Source: a virus
Strand: one strand, 5' to 3'
Virus record (IMG/VR): IMGVR_UViG_3300030020_000077
Span: 1 to 29,239 of that record
Length of the DNA stretch: 29,239 nucleotides
Made by a program: the position numbers and the translations under genes
The notes under the pieces: generated by a model
Told to the model about the DNA's origin: nothing
Databases searched by the model: none
The model's input: the letters and a program-made list of their open reading frames with translations, nothing else
Part shown: one piece after another, positions 14,701 to 21,340 of the stretch
Layout of the letters: each line of letters begins with the position of its first letter
Position numbering within the stretch: position 1 is the first letter of the stretch

Positions 14701-15198
14701 TCACGCCGTGAGCCTCACGTTGATGATCTGGACAGTGAACGATCCGATGACGCCCCAGCCCTTGCCGCCGAAGGGACCCGACTCGGGCAGCTCCAGGGTG
14801 GAGACCTTCCAAGACCCCGACGGGGTGAGCGCGCCACTGGCGCCGGGGTCGTTCTGCAGGAACCCCATCAGGCTGTCGAACATCGTGAAGGCATCAGTGA
14901 GTCGGGATGCGGGGTCGGAGTCCCCCTGCCACGCCCGGAGGCTGCAGGGGATGCCGTACTCCTCGGACGACCGGTTGGCCGAGGCCGGGAGGCCCGCCCA
15001 CTCCTGGCGGTAGCCGGAGAGCAACTGCCCCGATTCGTCCTCGCCCACCATGAGGTAGTTGTTCGACACCTCGGTGCCGGTCGGGAGGCCGAGGTAGGTG
15101 CCGACACTGAGTGTCGGGTTGGCGTCCGCCACCTGCTTCATGTAGGCGAAGAGCTGGGCGATCGCCCCCGGAACGGTTGAGGTGAGTGTCTCGCTCAT
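14701..15198 (-). CDS. Tail terminator-like protein
   Basis: The ATG at 15198 overlaps the adaptor stop as ATGA; longer open frames upstream run antisense or out of frame through that gene. The 165-aa product begins MSETLTSTVPGAIAQLFAYM and has a long helix, then GTYLGLPTGTEVSNNYLMVG, EEYGIPCSLRAWQGDSDPAS and a helix (DAFTMFDSLMGFL), ending WGVIGSFTVQIINVRLTA. The alternation of an N-terminal helix, central beta hairpins and a last beta strand fits tail terminator proteins (lambda gpU/HK97 gp9 type). Those proteins cap the tail tube when it reaches the tape-measure length and attach it to the head. Placement between the adaptor and the tail tube supports this. The sequence alone is suggestive, not decisive. 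Confidence 0.7.
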   Translation of the reverse strand: MSETLTSTVPGAIAQLFAYMKQVADANPTLSVGTYLGLPTGTEVSNNYLMVGEDESGQLLSGYRQEWAGLPASANRSSEEYGIPCSLRAWQGDSDPASRLTDAFTMFDSLMGFLQNDPGASGALTPSGSWKVSTLELPESGPFGGKGWGVIGSFTVQIINVRLTA

Positions 15199-16175
15199 GC
15201 CAGGCTCGGGTAGCGGCGGTTCGGCACCAGGCGCTCTCGGATCCCGTTGGGGATGAAGAACCCGATCGGGACGCGCTGGGTCTCGTCGTCGTCCGCCTCG
15301 CCGAACCCGGCGCCGCCAAGCCGCAGGGACGTCTGCTCCTGGGTCCGCTGGTAGTGGATCCGGACGAGTTCGAGGGTGGCTTCGTAGACGTTGGACGGGA
15401 CCGTCGTCTGGCCCGCCTCGTAGAAGACGTGGACCGACTGGGGCATGTCCGGGAAGGGCTGCACGCCACCGCCGGCCGTGCGTCGGACGATCCGCCCGTA
15501 CCGCAGGTCGGCCTGTACCGAATAGAGCTGGCCCTCGTCGGGCGAGGCGATGATGGCCAGTGGCCACTCGATCGGGCCGTTGTACTCGCTGCAGGCCAGG
15601 ACGTTGAAGACCGGGGTGCAGCCGAGGGCCGTGGACGGACGCCGGTGGACCGTGATCCAGGGGTTCCCGCCGTCGTGCCACTCCTCGAACTCGCGCACGA
15701 GGATCGGTCCCGTGATGGCCTCGATGGGAGCCTGGCAGGACTGGATGAACCGCAGGAGCTTGGCGTCATTCGAGTAGTCCGTCGACGGGATGTTGAGGTA
15801 GTCCTTCGCCGCGCCGAGCGAGACGAGGAGCTGGCCGCCGACCGTCGTGAGGTCGGCCTGGACTTCGATCTCGATGTACCCGACCGTCGGGAACTGCTGG
15901 GTCAGGGCGTCGGCGAAGGTGACCTGCCAGACCGCCTGGAAAGTGCCGACCGACTGGGTGTCGGCGGCGCTGAACGCGTACTGGACCTGGCCGGCCACTC
16001 CGTTGGTCACCGAGGTGCTCCCGGTCAGCGTCACGGGGCTCGAGGAGGAGACGGATCGCATCACCAGAGCGACCGTCGCTCCGACGAGGTCGACCGCTGT
16101 CCCGTTGGAGTAGGTCAAAGTGTCGGTGAGGATCGGAAGGGTGTCGCCCTGCTTGATCGTGAACGAGGCGGCCAT
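15195..16175 (-). CDS. BppU-like N-terminal domain fused to HK97 gp6-like head-tail adaptor
   Basis: The 326-aa product has two parts. Residues about 4-105 match the BppU N-terminal pattern of phage upper baseplate proteins: FTIKQGDTLPILTDTLTYSN, GTAVDLVGATVALVMRSV, NGVAGQVQYAFSAADT, SVGTFQAVWQVTFADA. Residues about 108-326 match head-tail adaptors of the gp6 type: LLVSLGAAKDYLNIPSTDYS, NDAKLLRFIQSCQAPIEAIT, then a beta region with EWHDGGNPWITVHRRPSTAL and NVYEATLELVRIHYQRTQEQ. The C-terminal part is expected at the portal-tail junction, where adaptors form a 12-mer ring. The N-terminal domain is normally an Ig-like module used at tail tips or baseplates, so its presence here is unusual. Start: ATG with a weak GGAG upstream. 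Confidence 0.8.
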   Translation of the reverse strand: MAASFTIKQGDTLPILTDTLTYSNGTAVDLVGATVALVMRSVSSSSPVTLTGSTSVTNGVAGQVQYAFSAADTQSVGTFQAVWQVTFADALTQQFPTVGYIEIEVQADLTTVGGQLLVSLGAAKDYLNIPSTDYSNDAKLLRFIQSCQAPIEAITGPILVREFEEWHDGGNPWITVHRRPSTALGCTPVFNVLACSEYNGPIEWPLAIIASPDEGQLYSVQADLRYGRIVRRTAGGGVQPFPDMPQSVHVFYEAGQTTVPSNVYEATLELVRIHYQRTQEQTSLRLGGAGFGEADDDETQRVPIGFFIPNGIRERLVPNRRYPSLA

Positions 16176-16191
16176 CAGCGAGCTCCGATGC

Positions 16192-16551
16192 CTAGATGAA
16201 CGTCAGCTCGACACCCGACAGCGACCCGGACGAGTTGAGGATGATCGATGTCGTCCCAGTGACCAGGTCCATCTTGAACCAGGGCGTCCCGCTGACCGGG
16301 GCGATCTCCAGCCCACCGTCACCGGTGTTCAGGTTGGTCCGCACCTTGACGGTGACTGAGGGTGCCGAGGAGAGGAAGATCGCCACGGCGACGGCCCCTG
16401 ACGGCACGGCGAAGGTGTTGTCCCCGGCGGCGAGGGTGGCATCGTCGATCTGACCGATCGTGTTGCTTCCGGAGGTGGTGACCGGGCCGATCAGCTTCTC
16501 GCCGGAGACCAGTCCGGCAGCCATGCCGGAGACGGTGAGCGTCCCGGACAC
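16192..16551 (-). CDS. Small beta-rich virion-like protein, 119 aa
   Basis: I do not recognise a named family. A GTG start lies directly after the preceding stop (TGAGTG). The 119-aa product is almost all beta-type sequence: GTLTVSGMAAGLVSGEKLIG, TSGSNTIGQIDDATLAAGDN, TFAVPSGAVAVAIFLSSAP, then VRTNLNTGDGGLEIAPVSGT and FKMDLVTGTTSIILNSSG. There are no Cys or His residues, no membrane segment and no enzyme motif. Its size and position in the head-tail connector block fit a small structural protein, for example a head decoration or neck protein. The ribosome could reach it by coupling from the preceding gene. Confidence 0.7.
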   Translation of the reverse strand: MSGTLTVSGMAAGLVSGEKLIGPVTTSGSNTIGQIDDATLAAGDNTFAVPSGAVAVAIFLSSAPSVTVKVRTNLNTGDGGLEIAPVSGTPWFKMDLVTGTTSIILNSSGSLSGVELTFI

Positions 16552-16815
16552 TCAGTCGTCTCCGGGCTTGCGGGCCCGGCCGCGCCGGACGGGTGCGGGC
16601 TTCTCGTCGACGATCTCGTCCTCGCCGGCGGTGGTCGTGGTGACCGGCGCAGCGGCCACCGGAGTGCGGCGCTCGGCCAGGATCATCCGGAGGTGGATCG
16701 CACAGATGTTGAGGTGGTTCTCGACGAGACCGCCGTACTGGTCGAGGTCGTCGTCGAGGTCCTCGAGGAGGCCGGTGACCTCGGTGCGCAGTTCGCTGCG
16801 GGTGGGCAGGGGCAT
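16552..16815 (-). CDS. Hypothetical helical protein with basic tail, 87 aa
   Basis: An ATG with AAGGAG 13 nt upstream starts an 87-aa product. The first half is helical and acidic (RSELRTEVTGLLEDLDDDLD, then GGLVENHLNICAIHLRMILA). The second half is a disordered linker with Thr, Pro and Lys, ending KPAPVRRGRARKPGDD. Nothing points to an enzyme. It overlaps no neighbour but is tightly packed with the 37-aa gene before it and the beta-rich gene after it. A small connector or scaffolding-type accessory role is possible, and it may bind nucleic acid through its basic end; both are guesses. Confidence 0.65.
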   Translation of the reverse strand: MPLPTRSELRTEVTGLLEDLDDDLDQYGGLVENHLNICAIHLRMILAERRTPVAAAPVTTTTAGEDEIVDEKPAPVRRGRARKPGDD

Positions 16816-16817
16816 GG

Positions 16818-16931
16818 CTATCTCGTCTCCTTCTTCGGTGGGACGGCTCGCTCGAGCCGCCTCGTGGACTCACGGTGCTGCCGCTCGGTCTCCCGATCGG
16901 CTTCCGTGGTCTCGTGGGTCTCTTCGTTCAC
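16818..16931 (-). CDS. Very small charged protein, 37 aa
   Basis: The GTG at 16931 overlaps the preceding stop as GTGA, and a strong Shine-Dalgarno site (GGAGGGAGG) ends 8 nt upstream. The stop lies 2 nt before the next ATG. The product MNEETHETTEADRETERQHR continues with Arg, Glu and Lys and ends VPPKKETR, likely one charged helix. Without this gene, 112 bp between the glycosyltransferase-like gene and the 87-aa gene would be empty in an otherwise tightly packed operon. I assign no function. Such short charged proteins are often structural or regulatory peptides, but it could also be spurious. Confidence 0.5.
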   Translation of the reverse strand: MNEETHETTEADRETERQHRESTRRLERAVPPKKETR

Positions 16932-17434
16932 TGGAGGTGCCTCCCTCCATGCAGGTGGTCCACCGGCGGGAAGTGCCAGTGGTGGGTGAAGCCGGCGGCC
17001 CGGACGGAACCCGAGCGGAGCGGGCTGGGCGTGCCGTGGAGCTTGTCGCCGGCGATGTGGTCGCAGAGGTTGGGCCAGCCGCGATCGCGTGGCGGGATGG
17101 CGCTCACCGCGTCAGGGGTGGCCGCCAGGAGCTCGGAGCGGAACCGGGTGCACCCGAGCTGGTTGGCCCAGGCTTCCTGGCACCCGGGATGGCAGATGTC
17201 GGCGTAGCCGAACGAGCACCAGGACTCGGGACACGCCTCGACCTGCCCGATGACGTCGGGCCGACAGACGACGTCGTGCTCGACCACGAGAAAGCCCTCG
17301 CCGTCGGCCCACAGGCGGAGGAGGAGCCGCCAGTAGGCGTGGTCGTCGGCGCTCACGTCGCACCACTCGGCGTGGTCGGGCAGTGCCTCGACCACAGCCG
17401 GGTGGCGCTTCGTGTGCGGGACGATGATCCTCAA
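16928..17434 (-). CDS. Glycosyltransferase-like protein in the head gene cluster
   Basis: The 168-aa product starts at TTG directly after the preceding stop (TAGTTG), with no clear RBS. It begins MRIIVPHTKRHPAVVEALPD, a first strand and loop as in GT-A-like proteins, then RLLLRLWADGEGFLVVEHDV and VCRPDVIGQV. The acidic pair in 'EHDVV' stands where GT-A enzymes carry a DxD-like metal site, though the match is loose. Later RGWPNLCDHIAGDKLHG recalls the C-terminal 'W...D' helix of small phage glycosyltransferases. Six Cys residues are unusual for this kind of enzyme. Genes of this sort next to actinophage capsid genes could modify virion proteins. The reaction and sugar are unknown; a non-catalytic relative is also possible. 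Confidence 0.6.
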   Translation of the reverse strand: MRIIVPHTKRHPAVVEALPDHAEWCDVSADDHAYWRLLLRLWADGEGFLVVEHDVVCRPDVIGQVEACPESWCSFGYADICHPGCQEAWANQLGCTRFRSELLAATPDAVSAIPPRDRGWPNLCDHIAGDKLHGTPSPLRSGSVRAAGFTHHWHFPPVDHLHGGRHLQ

Positions 17435-18073
17435 CTACGTGAGGATGATCACCGGAGCGACCGCCTTCTGGGAAGGCGAGGCGATGGTCGCTGCCGCGGT
17501 GGCCCCGAGCGCCGAGCCGGCGGTCATCGACTGGAACAGCGGACCACCGGTGTACCACTGGTAGTTGATCCCGTTCGGCGTCGCCATCGACGTCGCCGTG
17601 GGCACGGTCGACGCCGTGATGGACACACCGGCGTAGATGAACCCATTGGGGGCGTTGGCCGCCGTGATCAGCTGCGGCGTGGCCAGCGTGAACGTGTACA
17701 GCCCCGACGAGGTCCCGGGGGAGGCGGCGGGGATCGCCGTGGTCGTGCCGTCCGTCGACTGACCCAGGAGCGCCGGGGCGGACCCGGTGCCTGCGTACAG
17801 CGCGGCGAACTGGTGGGTCGGGGTCGACGCACCGGTGGCACCCACCAGGATGCTGACCTTGGAGATGACCACGCCGAGGTCCACCGGGACGGGGACGGCG
17901 ACGAGGACACCGGAGCCGGCCAGGGCGCCGTCGGTGTAGTTGCCCCACCCGAAGCCGGGCTCGGCGTTGGACCGGGCCGGCAGGTTGGACTGCACGACGT
18001 TGGACGTCTGCCCCAGCAACGCCAGGAACGGGTTGGACAGGGGGTACTTCGACGAGACGAGATCACCAGGCAT
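17435..18073 (-). CDS. Beta-rich virion-like protein after the capsid genes
   Basis: The 212-aa product follows RBS AAGGGG. It begins MPGDLVSSKYPLSNPFLALL and is otherwise rich in Ala, Thr, Ser and Gly with alternating hydrophobic strands (GVLVAVPVPVDLGVVISKVS, then LYTFTLATPQLITAANAPNG, and FIYAGVSITASTVPTAT). It ends with a helix-poor tail (AATIASPSQKAVAPVIILT). The strand pattern is that of a jelly-roll or carbohydrate-binding-like domain, as in head fibres, decoration proteins or other virion surface proteins. It lies immediately downstream of the hairpin that follows the second capsid gene. I cannot name a family; a capsid decoration protein is the simplest idea. Confidence 0.65.
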   Translation of the reverse strand: MPGDLVSSKYPLSNPFLALLGQTSNVVQSNLPARSNAEPGFGWGNYTDGALAGSGVLVAVPVPVDLGVVISKVSILVGATGASTPTHQFAALYAGTGSAPALLGQSTDGTTTAIPAASPGTSSGLYTFTLATPQLITAANAPNGFIYAGVSITASTVPTATSMATPNGINYQWYTGGPLFQSMTAGSALGATAAATIASPSQKAVAPVIILT

Positions 18074-18125
18074 GGTGTTCCCCTTTCAGAGAGATGTTCG
18101 GTTGGAAGAGTCGGATCGGGACGGT

Positions 18126-18151
18126 GCCCCGGGGGCCGAAGCCCCCGGGGC
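18126..18151 (-). terminator. Strong TTCG-loop hairpin after the second capsid gene
   Basis: An 11-bp perfectly paired GC stem (18126-18136 with 18141-18151) closes a TTCG tetraloop, which is exceptionally stable as RNA. It starts 6 nt after the stop of the second capsid gene. No T-run follows, so it is either a U-less terminator of the kind described for mycobacteria, or a 3'-end stabiliser that raises capsid mRNA levels relative to later genes. Confidence 0.7.
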
Positions 18152-18157
18152 GGGTGA

Positions 18158-19738
18158 TCAGAAGGTGATCGAGGTGACCGCGCCCTGGGGTGCGGCGAAG
18201 CCGGAGCCGGTCGCCACCGAGATGGCCTGCCCGTAGCGGGCGAGCAGGGCCACATAGTTGTAGACCTGGAACCTCACCCCCAGGGAACCCGAGAGCACCT
18301 CGCGGTAGACGTTGGTCCGCATCTCGCCCTGGAAGAGCCAGATGTCGTCCCAGTTGGCGGCGATCGCCACGTCCTGGCCGGAGCCACCACCGGTGGTGTC
18401 GGTGGTCGTCACGTTGTCGTCGACGTAGATCGGCGCACCGAAGTTGGTGCGACCGGCCAGGCCCTCGGCCACCCGGGGACTGTCGTCAATGGCGGCGACG
18501 TTCCACGGAGCAGCGTCGGTGGCCTCGACCAGCGGGCGGCCGTTGGCGTCGAGCGACGACGCGTACCAGAAGTACCGCGACCCGTGGAGCACGAACTTCA
18601 GCTGGCTGAGGTCGTAGCGCTTGCGGGCGATCTGGGAGGCCATGGCCGCCAGCACCGAGATGAAGTGCTGCCCCGAGGGGGAAGCGTCGGTGTAGGTGAT
18701 CGAGTTGGCGCCCCAGTTGTTGTACGGGTACAGGCCGAGCAGGTGGCCGCCGTTCAGCTGGCCGGTGTTGACGCCGTCGCCGGCGAGCACCTGCTGATCC
18801 AGGAAGGCGTTGTACTGCTGGACCAGGTTGGTCGTGATGACCTCGTCGACCAAGCCATGGGGCGACTGCTCGAGGAGCTGCAAAGCCACGTCGGACTCAC
18901 CGGCCACAGTTTTCACGTTCGCCTGCACGGCGGAGTCGGTCCAGTCCTGCGACACGACGCCGGCGTTGTCCGCCTGCTGGTACCCGACGGCCGTACCTCC
19001 GGCCACCTTCGGGATGTTGATGGAGTCCGTGCCCATAGGCAGGTCCATCTGGCGGCACAGGGCAGCGGCGACCAGGTGGGCGACGAGCTGCGGGATGAAC
19101 TCGTCCGGGAGCCACAAGGGCGGCACGAAGTACCCGCCGGAGCCGTCGGTCCGGTTGGGCTCGACCCGGTACTCGAACGGGTTGAGGCTCGTGCGACCCT
19201 CGGCCTGCTCGACCTGGCTCAGCGCCCGACGCTCCCGGCTCTTCGCCCGCTTCGGCATCTCGACGTCCATCTCGATGCGGTGGCGGTTCAGGCGGGCCAG
19301 CGAGGACTCCTGGTCCGTGGTCTGGAAGGTCACGCCCGGCACGAGCACCTGGGCGAGGTCCCGGTAGTACGAGATCCCGTCGGCACCGCGGCAGGTGTCC
19401 CTGCGGTAGGTCATGGGCTCGGCGCCGACCTCGGGGGTGCTCCGATGCAGCTCGGCGGCCTCGTCCCGGCGACGGACGATCTCCTCCTGGTCGGCGATGC
19501 GCTTGTCGAGGTCCCTGACCTCGGCCTCGAGCAGCTCGGACTGGGCCCGGAAGGCGAGCTCGGCGGCCCGGAAGGACTCGATCTCGTCCTCGCCGGGGGC
19601 GGTGTCGCCCGAACGGGCCTCGAACTCGGCCCGCACGGTCTCCCGCTGGTCGATGAACTGGGTCCAGGCGTCGACGGCGGCGTTGCGCTTGGTGTGCAGC
19701 CGGTCGAGGAGCGTGGGCTCGGTGGTGGTGGGGGGCAT
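18158..19738 (-). CDS. Major capsid protein, second paralogue, with coiled-coil N-terminus
   Basis: The 526-aa product starts at the ATG with RBS AAGGAGG at 19738 (a slightly longer in-frame start lacks a good RBS). Residues 10-100 form a charged coiled coil (LLDRLHTKRNAAVDAWTQF, then ELLEAEVRDLDKRIADQEE), like the scaffolding delta domain of HK97 gp5 that the prohead protease removes. Residues about 185-526 form an HK97-fold coat: PFEYRVEPNRTDGSGGYFVP, then SDVALQLLEQSPHGL, ANSITYTDASPSGQHF, and near the end GSLGVRFQVYNYVALLARYG. The coat part aligns with the preceding gene across many motifs. It is probably the main coat subunit because it has the usual scaffold, but either paralogue could be. 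Confidence 0.85.
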   Translation of the reverse strand: MPPTTTEPTLLDRLHTKRNAAVDAWTQFIDQRETVRAEFEARSGDTAPGEDEIESFRAAELAFRAQSELLEAEVRDLDKRIADQEEIVRRRDEAAELHRSTPEVGAEPMTYRRDTCRGADGISYYRDLAQVLVPGVTFQTTDQESSLARLNRHRIEMDVEMPKRAKSRERRALSQVEQAEGRTSLNPFEYRVEPNRTDGSGGYFVPPLWLPDEFIPQLVAHLVAAALCRQMDLPMGTDSINIPKVAGGTAVGYQQADNAGVVSQDWTDSAVQANVKTVAGESDVALQLLEQSPHGLVDEVITTNLVQQYNAFLDQQVLAGDGVNTGQLNGGHLLGLYPYNNWGANSITYTDASPSGQHFISVLAAMASQIARKRYDLSQLKFVLHGSRYFWYASSLDANGRPLVEATDAAPWNVAAIDDSPRVAEGLAGRTNFGAPIYVDDNVTTTDTTGGGSGQDVAIAANWDDIWLFQGEMRTNVYREVLSGSLGVRFQVYNYVALLARYGQAISVATGSGFAAPQGAVTSITF

Positions 19739-20833
19739 GATGCCTCCTTCTGGAATTGGGCGCACCGGGACGGTGGCTCTGGTGGTTGGTGACGTCCCGG
19801 GTGGTGCCTCTCGCTCAACATGGGTGGTGCCGCCCGAAGGCGGTCCGGCGCACGATGAGTGGGGTCCGGCGCGGGGTTACTGCGTGGGTCAGTAGTTGGT
19901 CTGGACGACGGTGCCGGTGCCCTGGATCACCCAGATGCCGGCGGTGTACCGGTTGGTGATGGCGGCCACGGAGGCGTGGAGCTGGATCCGAGCGCCCAGG
20001 GCACCCGAGAGCGGCTCACGCATGACGGCGGTCTGGACCGGTCCCTCGAGGAGGATCAGGTCCGTCGGGCGCAGGCAGGTGATGAAGTCCTCGTTGCCTC
20101 CCGCACCCTGCGTGGCCGGGATGGCGTCGTCGAGGAACACGGGCCAGGAGATCAGACCGCCGACGGGGTCGGGGGTCTCCTCGTCGGCGCCGAGGAAGAA
20201 CGGCGACGAGATCCCGAAGGGTCGCCCTGCAGTGTCCTCCTGGGTCGTCAGCCACGACCAGCGGGCCGTGCGCATGAGCCAGACCTCCGGAGGGAGCAGA
20301 CGGCTGTCGCCGAGCTGGGCGGCGGCCTGGCCGAAGTAGGGCCACATCCGGGCGCCCGTCGGGGAAGCGTCGGTGTAGGTGATCGAGGTGTCGGCGGCTT
20401 GGATCCCGAGGAGCTGGTTGTTGGTCGACCCGGTGCCGATGAGCAGCTGGGTCTCGACGTCGCGGTCGTAGTCCTCCGCCATGTCCATCAGGAGCGCCCA
20501 GTCGAGGTGGGCGCCGGCGGGGCTCTGTTCGAGGGCCTGCAAGGCCACGTCGGCCTGGCCGGCCAGAGTTACCACGATCGACGAACCGGCAGAATCGGTG
20601 ATGTCCTGGGCGGGCACACCCTCGATGTCGGCCACGGGGGCGGTGTTCGTTCCGGTGCCGATGATGGGCAGGTTGATCTGGGAGACGCCCGGCGGGAGCT
20701 CGAACCGAGGCATGAGCCCGGCCAGTACCCGTCCCGGCCGCTTGGCTGTGGCGAAGAGCTGGTTGAGCCAGATCGGCGGGCTGAAATAGCCACCCTGGCC
20801 GTCGGTCCGGTTGGGCTCGACCCGGTACTCGAA
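19142..20833 (-). repeat. Matching DNA tracts shared by the two capsid genes
   Basis: A 36-bp identical tract occurs at 19142-19177 and 20798-20833, encoding FEYRVEPNRTDG in both capsid genes. A second 27-bp identical tract occurs at 18678-18704 and 20361-20387, encoding SITYTDASP. Elsewhere the genes have diverged considerably. The entry spans only the first pair of tracts. Confidence 0.85.
19830..19843 (-). terminator. Short TTCG-loop hairpin between the capsid genes
   Basis: CCGCC-TTCG-GGCGG forms a 5-bp stem with a stable tetraloop within the 150-bp gap between the two capsid genes. There is no T-run after it. Its type matches the larger hairpin after the second capsid gene, so both may set mRNA levels or ends; alone it is too short to be a strong terminator. 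Confidence 0.45.
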
Positions 20834-21340
20834 GTCACCGGCCCGGAGCGACCGCCAGGCCCGGTCGGCGCGTTCGGCGTCGATGACCCGCATCTCCTGG
20901 GCGTGACGGGCCAGGCGCTCACCAGCGCCCGTCACCCGGTCCGTCAGGAGCAGGTCGCGGTAGTACGAATGCCGGGCGTGGCGGTGATAGGTCAGCGGCT
21001 CGGACGTGACGGTGACCGCGGTGGCCCGGGCCGGGCGGGCACGGGCGTCCCGACGGGCCAGTGCGCCCCGGGTCTCGATTCCGGTGGAATCGGACGCCAG
21101 GGGGACGTAGGTGGTGATCGACTTCACCGGCTGCGGGTCGCCGGCGAGGGTGATGCCCCCGTCGGCGTCGATCGAGTAGTCGTCCTGGAGGTACTCGTTG
21201 AAGTCGACCTCGTAGACCACGTACGAATCGGAGAAGTCGATCACCCAGACGTAGCTGTCGTCGGCCTCGGGATCTGCCGCGACGGAGGCGGCGATCGCCG
21301 CCCGAAGCCCGTCCTGCAGCTGGCCGTAGGTCATGGTCAT
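19889..21340 (-). CDS. Major capsid protein, first paralogue, with scaffold-type N-terminal domain
   Basis: The 483-aa product starts at an ATG overlapping the protease stop as ATGA. Residues about 28-82 form a small beta domain: YVWVIDFSDSYVVYEVDFNE, then ADGGITLAGDPQPVKSITTY, a type seen in phage protease or scaffold proteins. Residues about 115-135 (EPLTYHRHARHSYYRDLLLT) and about 168-483 align with the following gene: DFEYRVEPNRTDGQGGYFSP, QADVALQALEQSPAGAHLD, TSITYTDASPTGARM and, near the end, GALGARIQLHASVAAITNRY. That is an HK97-type coat fold. The long Arg/Ala-rich linker between could be cut by the protease during maturation. Two complete HK97-fold coats in tandem with different N-termini are unusual. 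It may form vertices or mix with the second paralogue. Confidence 0.85.
   Translation of the reverse strand: MTMTYGQLQDGLRAAIAASVAADPEADDSYVWVIDFSDSYVVYEVDFNEYLQDDYSIDADGGITLAGDPQPVKSITTYVPLASDSTGIETRGALARRDARARPARATAVTVTSEPLTYHRHARHSYYRDLLLTDRVTGAGERLARHAQEMRVIDAERADRAWRSLRAGDFEYRVEPNRTDGQGGYFSPPIWLNQLFATAKRPGRVLAGLMPRFELPPGVSQINLPIIGTGTNTAPVADIEGVPAQDITDSAGSSIVVTLAGQADVALQALEQSPAGAHLDWALLMDMAEDYDRDVETQLLIGTGSTNNQLLGIQAADTSITYTDASPTGARMWPYFGQAAAQLGDSRLLPPEVWLMRTARWSWLTTQEDTAGRPFGISSPFFLGADEETPDPVGGLISWPVFLDDAIPATQGAGGNEDFITCLRPTDLILLEGPVQTAVMREPLSGALGARIQLHASVAAITNRYTAGIWVIQGTGTVVQTNY

Noticed and set aside
16460-18157. Plus-strand open frame of 565 codons opposite the connector and glycosyltransferase-like genes
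   Set aside because: It is antisense to tightly packed minus-strand genes, has no RBS, and its Arg/Gly-rich product matches nothing.
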